From an uncultured Collinsella sp. (GTDB lineage Bacteria > Actinomycetota > Coriobacteriia > Coriobacteriales > Coriobacteriaceae): 35,240 nt of DNA. The stretch is from the NCBI GenBank assembly GCA_902494035.1, contig CABURV010000018.1, positions 1 to 35,240 on the forward strand. Reading direction: 5' to 3'. This document shows positions 15,446 through 22,058 of this stretch, piece after piece (the first letter of the stretch is position 1; each line of letters starts with the position of its first letter). The notes below the pieces were generated by a model. That model was not told the DNA's origin, did no database searches, and saw only the letters and a program-made list of their open reading frames with translations. The position numbers and the translations under genes were made by a program.

Positions 15446-16579
15446 TTACTTCCAAACGCGCTCGGCAATGCGCTTGACCAGCGCGATCTTTGCCCACTGT
15501 TCGTCCTCGGTCAGTTTGTTGCCAATCTCGCAGCTGGCAAAGCCGCACTGGGGCGACAGGTACAGGTTCTCGAGCGGCACATACTTTGCGGCCTCGTGGA
15601 TACGTTCGACGATAACGTCCTCGTCCTCAAGCTCAGCCGCCTTTGTAGTAATCAGTCCCAGCACCACCTTCTTGCCGGGGGCAACGTACTTGAGCGGCTC
15701 AAAACCACCGGCGCGGGGCGTGTCGAACTCCAGATAGAACGCATCGACGTTCTCATGTGCGAACAGGTACGGCGCGATGGGGTCGTAGCCGCCCTCAAAA
15801 GCATAGGTGGAGTGATAGTTGCCGCGGCACACGTGCGTGTTGATAACCAGATCGTCGGGCTTGTCCGCGATTGCGTCATTGTTGAGCGCCACACCTAGCT
15901 CGGACACCTTTTGCAGGTCAACCGGACTCATGCCGGTCTTGGACACAAAGTCGGTATCGCAATAGATGCCCCAGGTGCAGTCATCAAATTGGATGTTGCG
16001 GCAGCCCGCGGCATACAGGTCGGCAATCACGGTGCGGTATGCTGCGGCAATGGCATCGGCGAGCTCTTCGTCGGTCTTATAGACGGCGCGCAGGCTCTCC
16101 TGCTGGCCATCACAGCGGTCGAGCGTGACTTCAGAGAACGTCTGGATCGGCGCCGGAATGGTTTGCCGTGCGACCTGGCCCTCCCCCTCGAGTGACTTGA
16201 CAAATTTGAAGTGCTCGACGAACGGATGGTTCTCGCCGCTAATGGGGCCGGTTACCACGGCGGTGTCGGCGGTAGTCTCCTCATCGTGAAACATGTAGCC
16301 CGTACGCGAGGCGCGGCGCTCAATGCCGTTGAGTCCCCACATAAAATCGAGGTGCCAGTAGCTGCGGCGGAACTCGCCATCGGTGATCACCTGCAGGCCG
16401 GCGGCCTTCTGCTTGGCCACCAAATCGCGAATGGCATCGTCCTCGACGGCCTTAAGGCCGGAAGCGTCGAGTTTACCCGCGACATAGGCGGCACGGGCAT
16501 CCTTTACAGCCTGCGGACGAAGAAAACTGCCGACGATATCGGCACGAAACGGCGCGTTCGGTTGAATCGAAGTGCTCAT
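15446..16579 (-). CDS. MetE C-terminal-domain-like (YxjG/YxjH-type) methyltransferase
   Basis: A 377-aa, single-domain relative of cobalamin-independent methionine synthase. ATG at 16579 (MSTSIQP) has AGGGAG 7 nt upstream, favoured over the ATG at 16597. Zinc ligands of the MetE catalytic domain are all present: His249 and Cys251 (NTHVCRG), Glu284 (FYLEFD) and Cys345 (SPQCGF). The protein lacks the N-terminal MetE half, as in the YxjG/YxjH family, whose members are thought to methylate homocysteine from an unidentified or alternative donor. It lies 155 nt downstream of a LysR gene on the same strand, with a perfect LysR palindrome between them, so methionine or cysteine-responsive control is likely. 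No SAM riboswitch is visible. Confidence 0.88.
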   Translation of the reverse strand: MSTSIQPNAPFRADIVGSFLRPQAVKDARAAYVAGKLDASGLKAVEDDAIRDLVAKQKAAGLQVITDGEFRRSYWHLDFMWGLNGIERRASRTGYMFHDEETTADTAVVTGPISGENHPFVEHFKFVKSLEGEGQVARQTIPAPIQTFSEVTLDRCDGQQESLRAVYKTDEELADAIAAAYRTVIADLYAAGCRNIQFDDCTWGIYCDTDFVSKTGMSPVDLQKVSELGVALNNDAIADKPDDLVINTHVCRGNYHSTYAFEGGYDPIAPYLFAHENVDAFYLEFDTPRAGGFEPLKYVAPGKKVVLGLITTKAAELEDEDVIVERIHEAAKYVPLENLYLSPQCGFASCEIGNKLTEDEQWAKIALVKRIAERVWK

Positions 16580-16665
16580 AGATATCTCCCTTTGCATTGG
16601 TTGCTTTACTGGGACAGAGTATGAGCGCTTATATGGTCATCGTAAAATATACGTTTATAACAGTT

Positions 16666-16688
16666 TGATATAGATGCTTCCTATATCA
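16666..16688. promoter_or_regulatory. LysR-box palindrome before metE-like gene
   Basis: TGATATAG-ATGCTTC-CTATATCA: perfect 8-bp arms with a 7-nt centre, containing T-N11-A. It lies 87-109 nt upstream of the MetE-like start, directly after the LysR gene. Position and symmetry suit activation by that LysR protein. Confidence 0.65.
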
Positions 16689-16734
16689 GTCTGGACTGTC
16701 ATAAAGAGACTTGAACCGTGCGGAGCACAGCAGC

Positions 16735-17631
16735 CTAGATATGCTGACGAATCGCGTCGATATAGGCCCGACCGTAGCGCGTGAGCGTCGTGTTCTTGCG
16801 CGTGATGATGCCAATCTCCATGTACTCGTCCACGTCGAGCGGAATCGAGATAATGCCGGGGCCGTTGAGCTCGTGGCTGATCACGCCCGAGCATACCGTG
16901 TAGCCGTTGAGGCCCATGGCCAAATTGAACAACGTCGCACGGTCGCGCACGCGGATATTTTTGCGACGCTCGAACGTCGAGGTCAGCTCCTCGGAATAGT
17001 AAAACGAGTTGTAGCTGCCCTGCTCGTAGGACAGGAACGGGTAGTCTTCCAGATCCTCGAGCGTCACGCTGGAGCGGCCCGCCAGCGGATGGTCGGCGCA
17101 GACGAAGACATGCGGCGTGGCGCAGAAGAGCCCTTCGAACACGAGCTCGTTGGCGGCAAGCATGCGCTCGATGACCTCGCGATTGTGCTCCGACAGATAC
17201 AGGATGCCGAGTTCGCTTTTCATATGCGCGACATCCTCGATAATTTCGTGGGTCTGCTCCTCGCGCAGGGTAAAGTCGTAGCGCGCGGCATCGAACTCGC
17301 GGATCACATCGACAAACGCATTAACGGCAAAGGAATAATGCTGGCAGCTCACACTAAAGTGCGGCACCTGCTCGGACGTGCCTTTGTACTTGCCCTCGAG
17401 CAGGTCGGCCTGGTCGAGCACCTGGCGCGCGTAGCCCAAGAAGGTCTCGCCTTCCTCGGACACAATGACGCCCTTGTTGGTGCGCTCAAAGATATGCACA
17501 CCCATCTCGTTTTCGAGATCGCGAATCGACGCGGTAATCGAGGGCTGCGACACAAAGAGCCGGCGCGAGGCCTCGGTGATGCTACCGCATTCGGCAACCT
17601 TAACAACATATCTGAGCTGCTGGAGCTTCAT
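16735..17631 (-). CDS. LysR-family regulator, probably of the metE-like gene
   Basis: A 298-aa LysR protein. The true start is ATG at 17631 (MKLQQLRYVVKVAECGSI), with GGGAGAAGG just upstream; the longer frame to 17838 overlaps the HAD gene. Residues 1-60 are the winged HTH (SITEASRRLFVSQPSITASIRDLENEMG). The effector domain is of the CysB/CmbR-like type (FSVSCQHYSFAVNAFVDVI), a class that often controls sulfur amino-acid genes. It starts 10 nt after the HAD phosphatase gene and is almost surely co-transcribed with it. The palindrome at 16666-16688 and the next gene suggest it regulates the MetE-like methyltransferase. Effector not known. Confidence 0.9.
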   Translation of the reverse strand: MKLQQLRYVVKVAECGSITEASRRLFVSQPSITASIRDLENEMGVHIFERTNKGVIVSEEGETFLGYARQVLDQADLLEGKYKGTSEQVPHFSVSCQHYSFAVNAFVDVIREFDAARYDFTLREEQTHEIIEDVAHMKSELGILYLSEHNREVIERMLAANELVFEGLFCATPHVFVCADHPLAGRSSVTLEDLEDYPFLSYEQGSYNSFYYSEELTSTFERRKNIRVRDRATLFNLAMGLNGYTVCSGVISHELNGPGIISIPLDVDEYMEIGIITRKNTTLTRYGRAYIDAIRQHI

Positions 17632-17641
17632 AGCCTTCTCC

Positions 17642-18550
17642 CTAGACGTTCGTGACGCCAAAACCTGCCGCGTCCATTTGACGCATAAACGACGGCATCT
17701 CCCCCGTCGCGGCGCAGGCGGCAATCTGATGCAGAGCCCCGGCAACCGCATCATCTGCCGCAGCGCCAATATGCCAGCGTGCGGCAGCCGTGACGGCCTC
17801 GTTGGCATTGGCGACTGCAACGGAGTTAGGAACGGCATCGATCATGGGCAAATCGTTATCGGAATCGCCGAATACGGCCACCTCGTCGGGCGTCAGGCCC
17901 AAAGCGCGCGCCAGCTCCAGCGCAGCGCAGCCCTTGTCCCAACCAGCCGGAAGGATGTCGAACAGGCGCACTCGGTTGTTGGGAAACACAAGCGAGAGTT
18001 CCGGCACCTCAGCGGCAACGCGCTCACGTAGCTCCGCGAGCTCCTCACGCGAACGGGCACTCCAGATATTCGCCTTAAACACCGACGCGTCATCGACGAC
18101 GGGACGACATGGGGCCTCTTCGCCTTTGAGCCACGCGTTGCCGCCCGACTCCATGGCGCGACGAACGCGCTCGGGGTCACTCGTCACACAATGGGCATCG
18201 TTGCCCCAAAAGTCATCGCCCAGGCTGTAGACTTTTAGAAATGTATCGTCGGTCTCTTGCTCCAGATAGTCGGCCAAACGCATCAGAGCATCGTTGTCGA
18301 TTGCGCGCGAGGCGACTACTTCGCCGTCAACAAACATCACCTGGCCGTTACAGAACGCACCGGTCGAATAACACCCGGAACGGTTTTTGAACATCCAGCC
18401 CATCGCGGACGGCTGACGACCCGAAACCGGCCCAAAGTGCAAACCCGCCGCCTGCATGGCATGAATACCCTCAATGGCGTAGTCGCTGGCGCCGTCATGC
18501 CCGGCTGGAATCAGTGTATCGTCCATATCGGTCAGCACAAGTTTGATCAT
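17642..18550 (-). CDS. Cof-type HAD-IIB phosphatase
   Basis: A 302-aa haloacid dehalogenase-like hydrolase. Motif I is LVLTDMDDTLI with Asp8 (nucleophile) and Asp10, motif II is in FGPVSGRQPSAM, and the terminal metal motif is AVFGDSDNDLPMI. The C2-type cap sits between. Such proteins dephosphorylate sugar phosphates, FMN or PLP precursors; specificity cannot be assigned. ATG at 18550. Its gene leads the operon with the LysR regulator, 10 nt downstream. Upstream is a good minus-strand -10 (TACAAT, 18587-18582) whose -35 would fall inside the inverted repeat at 18591. Confidence 0.9.
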   Translation of the reverse strand: MIKLVLTDMDDTLIPAGHDGASDYAIEGIHAMQAAGLHFGPVSGRQPSAMGWMFKNRSGCYSTGAFCNGQVMFVDGEVVASRAIDNDALMRLADYLEQETDDTFLKVYSLGDDFWGNDAHCVTSDPERVRRAMESGGNAWLKGEEAPCRPVVDDASVFKANIWSARSREELAELRERVAAEVPELSLVFPNNRVRLFDILPAGWDKGCAALELARALGLTPDEVAVFGDSDNDLPMIDAVPNSVAVANANEAVTAAARWHIGAAADDAVAGALHQIAACAATGEMPSFMRQMDAAGFGVTNV

Positions 18551-18581
18551 AGAGTCCCCTCGGTCATTCTTAATCCCATCT

Positions 18582-18610
18582 ATTGTACCGACCTGCCAAA
18601 AAGGGACAGG
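18582..18610 (-). promoter_or_regulatory. Predicted promoter of HAD-lysR operon
   Basis: Minus-strand -10 TACAAT (18587-18582). At 17 nt spacing the -35 is CCTGTC (18610-18605), which lies in the left arm of the inverted repeat. The -10 is good, the -35 poor. Confidence 0.4.
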
Positions 18611-18692
18611 TTTATTTCGGCAGGTTTCATCTGGGAAAACGCAAAGTCCCAGTTGTTACCTGCCAAAATAAACCTGTCCCTTTTTGGCAGGT
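18591..18692. repeat. 102-nt inverted repeat (REP doublet-like) between divergent genes
   Basis: Two 34-nt arms (18591-18624 and 18659-18692) are inverted copies with one mismatch. Each arm begins and ends with CCTGCC/GGCAGG, so each can also fold alone. The 34-nt centre has its own stem, CTGGGA and TCCCAG. Each arm contains AAAAAGGGACAGG, related to the AAAGGGACTGTCCC core of the palindromes at 29-34 kb. Layout resembles a pair of REP elements in opposite orientation. Confidence 0.8.
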
Positions 18693-18702
18693 GCGCTAGT
18701 AT
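18673..18702 (+). promoter_or_regulatory. Predicted promoter of the thi operon
   Basis: -10 TAGTAT (18697-18702), with -35 CCTGTC or CTGTCC (from 18673) at 17-18 nt spacing, in the right arm of the inverted repeat. Only 26 nt separate that arm from the riboswitch, so the -35 must lie in the repeat. Mirror image of the HAD promoter. Confidence 0.4.
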
Positions 18703-18718
18703 AGGGAACAACAGATTC

Positions 18719-18813
18719 GATGCGGGAGTGCCGGCGGTGCAAACCACAAGGCTGAGAGGGCATGGGGCCCAATCCTTTGAACCTGTCAGTTAATGCTGGC
18801 GTAGGGAGCATGC
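18719..18813 (+). promoter_or_regulatory. TPP riboswitch (THI element)
   Basis: Conserved segments in order: P1 arm GATGC, GGGAGTGCC, GGCTGAGAGGG, ATCCTTTGAACCTG, TTAATGCTGGCGTAGGGA, and the closing GCAT. These match the thiamine pyrophosphate aptamer. It precedes thiM and is followed directly by an intrinsic terminator, so excess TPP should stop transcription. Confidence 0.95.
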
Positions 18814-18823
18814 CGCCTTTACA

Positions 18824-18853
18824 GGGGCGCTGTCTATGCACAGCGCCCCTTTT
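18824..18853 (+). terminator. Riboswitch-controlled terminator
   Basis: GGGGCGCTGT and ACAGCGCCCC form a perfect 10-bp stem with loop CTATGC and a TTTT tail, 10 nt after the TPP aptamer and 22 nt before the thiM start codon. It is the expression platform. Confidence 0.9.
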
Positions 18854-18875
18854 CTATGCCAAGGAGGCATGTGCA

Positions 18876-19715
18876 GTGATTGATTCGGAACAGCTTAAGC
18901 AACATATGGTCAAGGCCGTGGAGGAGATTCGCACCACCAATCCGATGGCCGGCTCCATCACCAACACGGTGACGATCGACTTTGTCGCCAACGCGCAGCT
19001 CGCTGTGGGTGGATCGGCCGCCATGGTCTATCTTCCCGACGAGGGCGAGGCGCTCGTTGCCGGCGGCGGCGCCATCTATCTCAATATGGGCACGCTCTTC
19101 CCCATCTACGAGCAGACGATTCCCCGCGCGGCCAAGGCGGCACACGACGCCGGCAAGCCCTGGGTGCTCGATCCGGTGGGTCTGGGCATCGGCAGTCTGC
19201 GCACCCAGTTGGTAAACGAGCTTAAGCAGTACAAGCCCGCCATCGTGCGCGGCAACGCCTCCGAGATCATCGCGCTCGCCGGCCTGTGGGGTCTTGAGGG
19301 CGAGGCGGCCGATCTGAGCCGCGTGCGCGGTGTCGATACCACCGACACGGTCGACGCCGCCCGCGATGCCGCCGTGGCGCTCGCCCGCTACACCGGCGGC
19401 GCCGTTGTGGTCTCGGGCGAAGTCGACCTGATCACCGACGGCATGACCGTGGCCAAGTCCCACGGCGGCAGCCCGCTCATGTCCAAGATCACCGGTTGCG
19501 GCTGCTCGCAAGGCGGTGTGCTGGCTGTGTACGCCTGCGCTGCCGACCCGTTTACGGCCGCCGTCTGCGGCACCGCCGTCTACAACGTTGCCGGCTCGCG
19601 TGCCGCCGCTGTCGCCGACGCCCCGGCAAGCTTTAAGGTCGCCTTTATCGACGAGCTCTACCGCGCAACCGCCCAGGACATCGCCAACAACCAGCTCGAC
19701 CTCGAGGAGGCATAG
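18876..19715 (+). CDS. thiM: Hydroxyethylthiazole kinase
   Basis: A 279-aa ThiM, which phosphorylates the thiazole moiety (THZ) of thiamine in salvage. The start is GTG at 18876 (IDSEQLKQH), with AAGGAGG 8 nt upstream, after the riboswitch terminator. Family motifs: TNPMAGSITNTVTIDFVANAQ (usual HxITN region), LDPVGLGI, PAIVRGNASEI, VVVSGEVDLITDG, and ITGCGCSQGG, which holds the Cys aligned with the catalytic residue (Cys210). First gene of the operon thiM-thiamine-binding protein-thiE, with a 3-nt gap to the next gene. No thiD or thiC lies in the window. Confidence 0.93.
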   Translation: MIDSEQLKQHMVKAVEEIRTTNPMAGSITNTVTIDFVANAQLAVGGSAAMVYLPDEGEALVAGGGAIYLNMGTLFPIYEQTIPRAAKAAHDAGKPWVLDPVGLGIGSLRTQLVNELKQYKPAIVRGNASEIIALAGLWGLEGEAADLSRVRGVDTTDTVDAARDAAVALARYTGGAVVVSGEVDLITDGMTVAKSHGGSPLMSKITGCGCSQGGVLAVYACAADPFTAAVCGTAVYNVAGSRAAAVADAPASFKVAFIDELYRATAQDIANNQLDLEEA

Positions 19716-19718
19716 GCC

Positions 19719-20060
19719 ATGTCCGAGCCCGCAACCGATGCCGGCATGAATACGCTCGTCGCCGTGGCCATCGCCCCGTGCGGCACCGGCGATGAGCTGT
19801 CCGCCGAGGTCGCCGAGGTCGTGCGCGTCATTCGCGAGAGCGGCCTTCCCAACCGCACCACCTCGATGTTCACCGAGATCGAGGGCGACTGGGACGAGGT
19901 CATGCAGGTCGTGCGCGACGCAACCTTTGTGTTGGCGAGCAAGGGCATCCGCACCGAAGTCGTGCTCAAAGCCGATATTCGACCCGGATTTACCGACACC
20001 ATGACCGGCAAGCTCGAGCGCATGGAAGCTCAGATCAAAAAGCAGGAGGAAACACGATGA
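19719..20060 (+). CDS. Thiamine-binding-fold protein (MTH1187/YkoF family)
   Basis: A 113-aa small protein of the MTH1187/YkoF-like (Thiamine_BP) family: VAVAIAPCGTGDELSAEVAEVVRVI, an internal RTTSMFTEIEGDWDEVMQVV and VVLKADIRPG. Members form ferredoxin-like alpha/beta dimers; YkoF binds thiamine and its pyrimidine HMP. Between thiM and thiE, under a TPP riboswitch, a thiamine or precursor-binding role is likely. ATG at 19719 lies 3 nt after the thiM stop, and its end overlaps the thiE start (ATGA at 20057-20060), so translation is coupled. Unlike B. subtilis YkoF it has one domain, not two. Confidence 0.85.
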   Translation: MSEPATDAGMNTLVAVAIAPCGTGDELSAEVAEVVRVIRESGLPNRTTSMFTEIEGDWDEVMQVVRDATFVLASKGIRTEVVLKADIRPGFTDTMTGKLERMEAQIKKQEETR

Positions 20061-20752
20061 GTATCCGCGACAACCTTGATATCTCGGCCTATCTGGTGCT
20101 CGGCCCCGAAAACACGCTCGGGCGCCCCGTGGGCGATGTGGTGGCCCAGGCACTCGACGCCGGCTTTACCTGCATCCAGGTGCGCTCCAAGGTGGCAAGC
20201 GCCCGCGAGATCATTGCGCTGACCGGCGACGCCGCGCAGGCAATCGCACAGGCCGGCAAGACCGGTCAGGTCGCTTTGCTGATTGACGACCGCCTGGACT
20301 GCGTACTCGCCGCGCGCGAGCAGGGCATTGCTGTCGACGGCGTGCACGTGGGTCAGAGCGACATTCCCGTCGAGGTCTGTCGCAAGCTGCTGGGGCCCAA
20401 CGCCATCGTGGGCCTTTCCGCCCGTTGCGAGGAGATGCTCGAGTACGTCAAGACCGCCGACATGAGCCTAGTCGACTACCTGGGCATCGGCCCACTCCAC
20501 GAGACCGAGACCAAGCGCGACTGCGGACGCGCGGCCGACGGCTCTATCATCACCAAGAGCTTTGAGGACCTGGCCGCCCTCCACGCGGCAAGCCCCGTGC
20601 CCATCGTGGTGGGCGGCGGCGTCAAGACGGCCGACCTGCCACAGCTCAAGGCCACCGGCGTCGACGGCTTTTTCGTGGTGAGCGCCGTCTGCAGCGCCGA
20701 TGACCCCTACGCCGCGGCCAAGGAGCTCGTCGACACCTGGCAGCAGGCGTAA
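20057..20752 (+). CDS. thiE: Thiamine-phosphate synthase
   Basis: A 231-aa TIM-barrel enzyme that joins HMP-PP and thiazole phosphate to make thiamine phosphate. Motifs in order: CIQVRSK (family QLRxK), LLIDDRLDCVLA (INDR), DGVHVGQSD (GxHLGQxD), IVGLSARCEEML (IGxS), DYLGIGPLHETETKRD (GPxFxTxTK), VVGGGVKTADLP (GGI) and FFVVSAVCSADDP (VVSAI). The ATG overlaps the preceding stop (ATGA), with AGGAGG about 10 nt upstream. It is the last gene of the riboswitch-controlled operon. HMP must come from elsewhere, because no thiC or thiD is present here. Confidence 0.93.
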   Translation: MSIRDNLDISAYLVLGPENTLGRPVGDVVAQALDAGFTCIQVRSKVASAREIIALTGDAAQAIAQAGKTGQVALLIDDRLDCVLAAREQGIAVDGVHVGQSDIPVEVCRKLLGPNAIVGLSARCEEMLEYVKTADMSLVDYLGIGPLHETETKRDCGRAADGSIITKSFEDLAALHAASPVPIVVGGGVKTADLPQLKATGVDGFFVVSAVCSADDPYAAAKELVDTWQQA

Positions 20753-20796
20753 GTCTAGGCCGAGCAGCTGATTCGCAGCTTCATATCTTCAGCAAT

Positions 20797-20842
20797 GGAA
20801 AGCACATCCCAGTTTGAGCCTCCATTCCGGGATGCGCTTTCC
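20797..20842. terminator. Hairpin between convergent thiE and patatin genes
   Basis: A 14-bp stem with one mismatch (20797-20810 with 20829-20842) and 18-nt loop, without a T tract on either side. Likely the shared transcription end. Confidence 0.5.
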
Positions 20843-20864
20843 GCCGAGATGGCGGCAGCAGCCT

Positions 20865-21734
20865 CTACCCTGCCAGATATGCCTCCAGTGCCGGCAAGGT
20901 CGCCTCCGCATCGCGGCGACCAATCTGGTAGATGCGCTCAAGTTCATCGGGCTCGCGACACAGCGACGGCACCTTCACCGATTCGCTCGGACGCACCACA
21001 AAGATCTCGCCGGCAGCCTCGCGACGTGCCAGGTCATCGAGCGTGGCATTGTAGACCTCATGCCGGTGCTCAAGCGCTGCGACAAACTCCGGATAGTGAC
21101 GGAACACGCGCCGCAGCATGGGCATCACGCTGTTGGGCTGCTTCACAAAGCCCGCCGGCTGCGTGAGTACCACGATATTGCGGTCATACCCCTGCGCAAA
21201 CAGCCACGCGCTGGGAATAGAATCAGCCACGCCACCATCCAGATACTTATGCCCGTCAATAGCAACGGGACGCGTCGCCACGGGAATTGCCGACGACGCC
21301 CGAATCCACTCGATATCGCGCTCGTCGCCATACGGCAGATCGTGATAGACGGCCTTGCCCGTCTCGATATCGGTACACACGCACGTAAATCGCATGGGAC
21401 AGGTGCGATACGCCTCCAAGTCGATGGGATCGCGCTCGATAGGCACCTCGTGATAAGCAAAGTCGGCATTGTACATATCGCCGGTTCGCAGCCAGCTGGT
21501 CACGCTCGCATAGCGCTTGTCGGCGCAATAGGCCTTGTTATAGCGAATGGCGCGGCCGATCTGGCGCGATTTAAAGTTGTAGCCAAACGCCGCGCCCGCC
21601 GAGACGCCCACCATATGGTCGCAGGTCAAACCGCGCTCCATCCATACATCGAGCACGCCCGCTGTATACATACCGCGGTAGCCGCCTCCCTCGAGCGCAA
21701 GCCCCACCGTGCGCGTCATATTTGACTGTGCCAT
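20865..21734 (-). CDS. Patatin-like phospholipase (YjjU family)
   Basis: A 289-aa patatin-type serine lipase. It shows the anion-hole motif EGGGYRGMYTAGVLD (residues 15-29), the nucleophile elbow GVSAG with Ser45, and the catalytic Asp166 in YLDGGVADS, the Ser-Asp dyad of the family. Overall it resembles E. coli YjjU. Such enzymes hydrolyse acyl groups from membrane lipids; it has no signal peptide and is probably cytosolic. The chosen ATG at 21734 (MAQSNMTR) has GGAG about 10 nt upstream; the ATG at 21818 gives an unrelated extension through the promoter region. Monocistronic, convergent with the thi operon. Lipid substrate unknown. Confidence 0.87.
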   Translation of the reverse strand: MAQSNMTRTVGLALEGGGYRGMYTAGVLDVWMERGLTCDHMVGVSAGAAFGYNFKSRQIGRAIRYNKAYCADKRYASVTSWLRTGDMYNADFAYHEVPIERDPIDLEAYRTCPMRFTCVCTDIETGKAVYHDLPYGDERDIEWIRASSAIPVATRPVAIDGHKYLDGGVADSIPSAWLFAQGYDRNIVVLTQPAGFVKQPNSVMPMLRRVFRHYPEFVAALEHRHEVYNATLDDLARREAAGEIFVVRPSESVKVPSLCREPDELERIYQIGRRDAEATLPALEAYLAG

Positions 21735-22058
21735 GCGACCATCTCCGTTCCTGCGTTTTAAAACGGGACAAGTATACCCGTCAACATATACCGTCCCAGT
21801 CGCATTTTTATCGAACATCGCATCGTCGCGCTACTGCTTGTCGAATAATAGCCGCCCACAGCATGTACACCCATATATAATTGTGCACCGTTGTTTACAC
21901 TACTCAGCTGTTATCAACAGCGAACATTAGCCGGTAAATTAACTCAACAACGCAGCAAGGCGGGGGCCTGGATACATGCAAAGCGCTGAGCAACGACGCG
22001 TGTACACAACGAGCTCGCCCGACGCAATCCGCCCCGACCTCAGAAAGCCGCTTAGAAC
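21735..22058. other. 324-nt divergent intergenic region
   Basis: Separates the patatin gene from the EAL gene. It holds the inverted repeat at 21765, a TATAAT at 21876-21881 without a good -35, and several TGTACA/TGTGCA-like words. I looked for a c-di-GMP (GEMM) riboswitch before the EAL gene and see none. No ORF or RNA gene is apparent. Confidence 0.5.
21765..21797 (-). promoter_or_regulatory. Interrupted palindrome in patatin promoter region
   Basis: GGGAC-AA-GTATA, 10-nt centre, TATAC-C-GTCCC. The minus-strand TATACT here could be a -10, 31-62 nt before the patatin start, so the repeat may be an operator. Confidence 0.35.

Noticed and set aside
18834..20153. 439-aa minus-strand frame over thiM and its neighbour
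   Set aside because: Gly/Ala/His-rich shadow; the plus strand carries ThiM under a TPP riboswitch.
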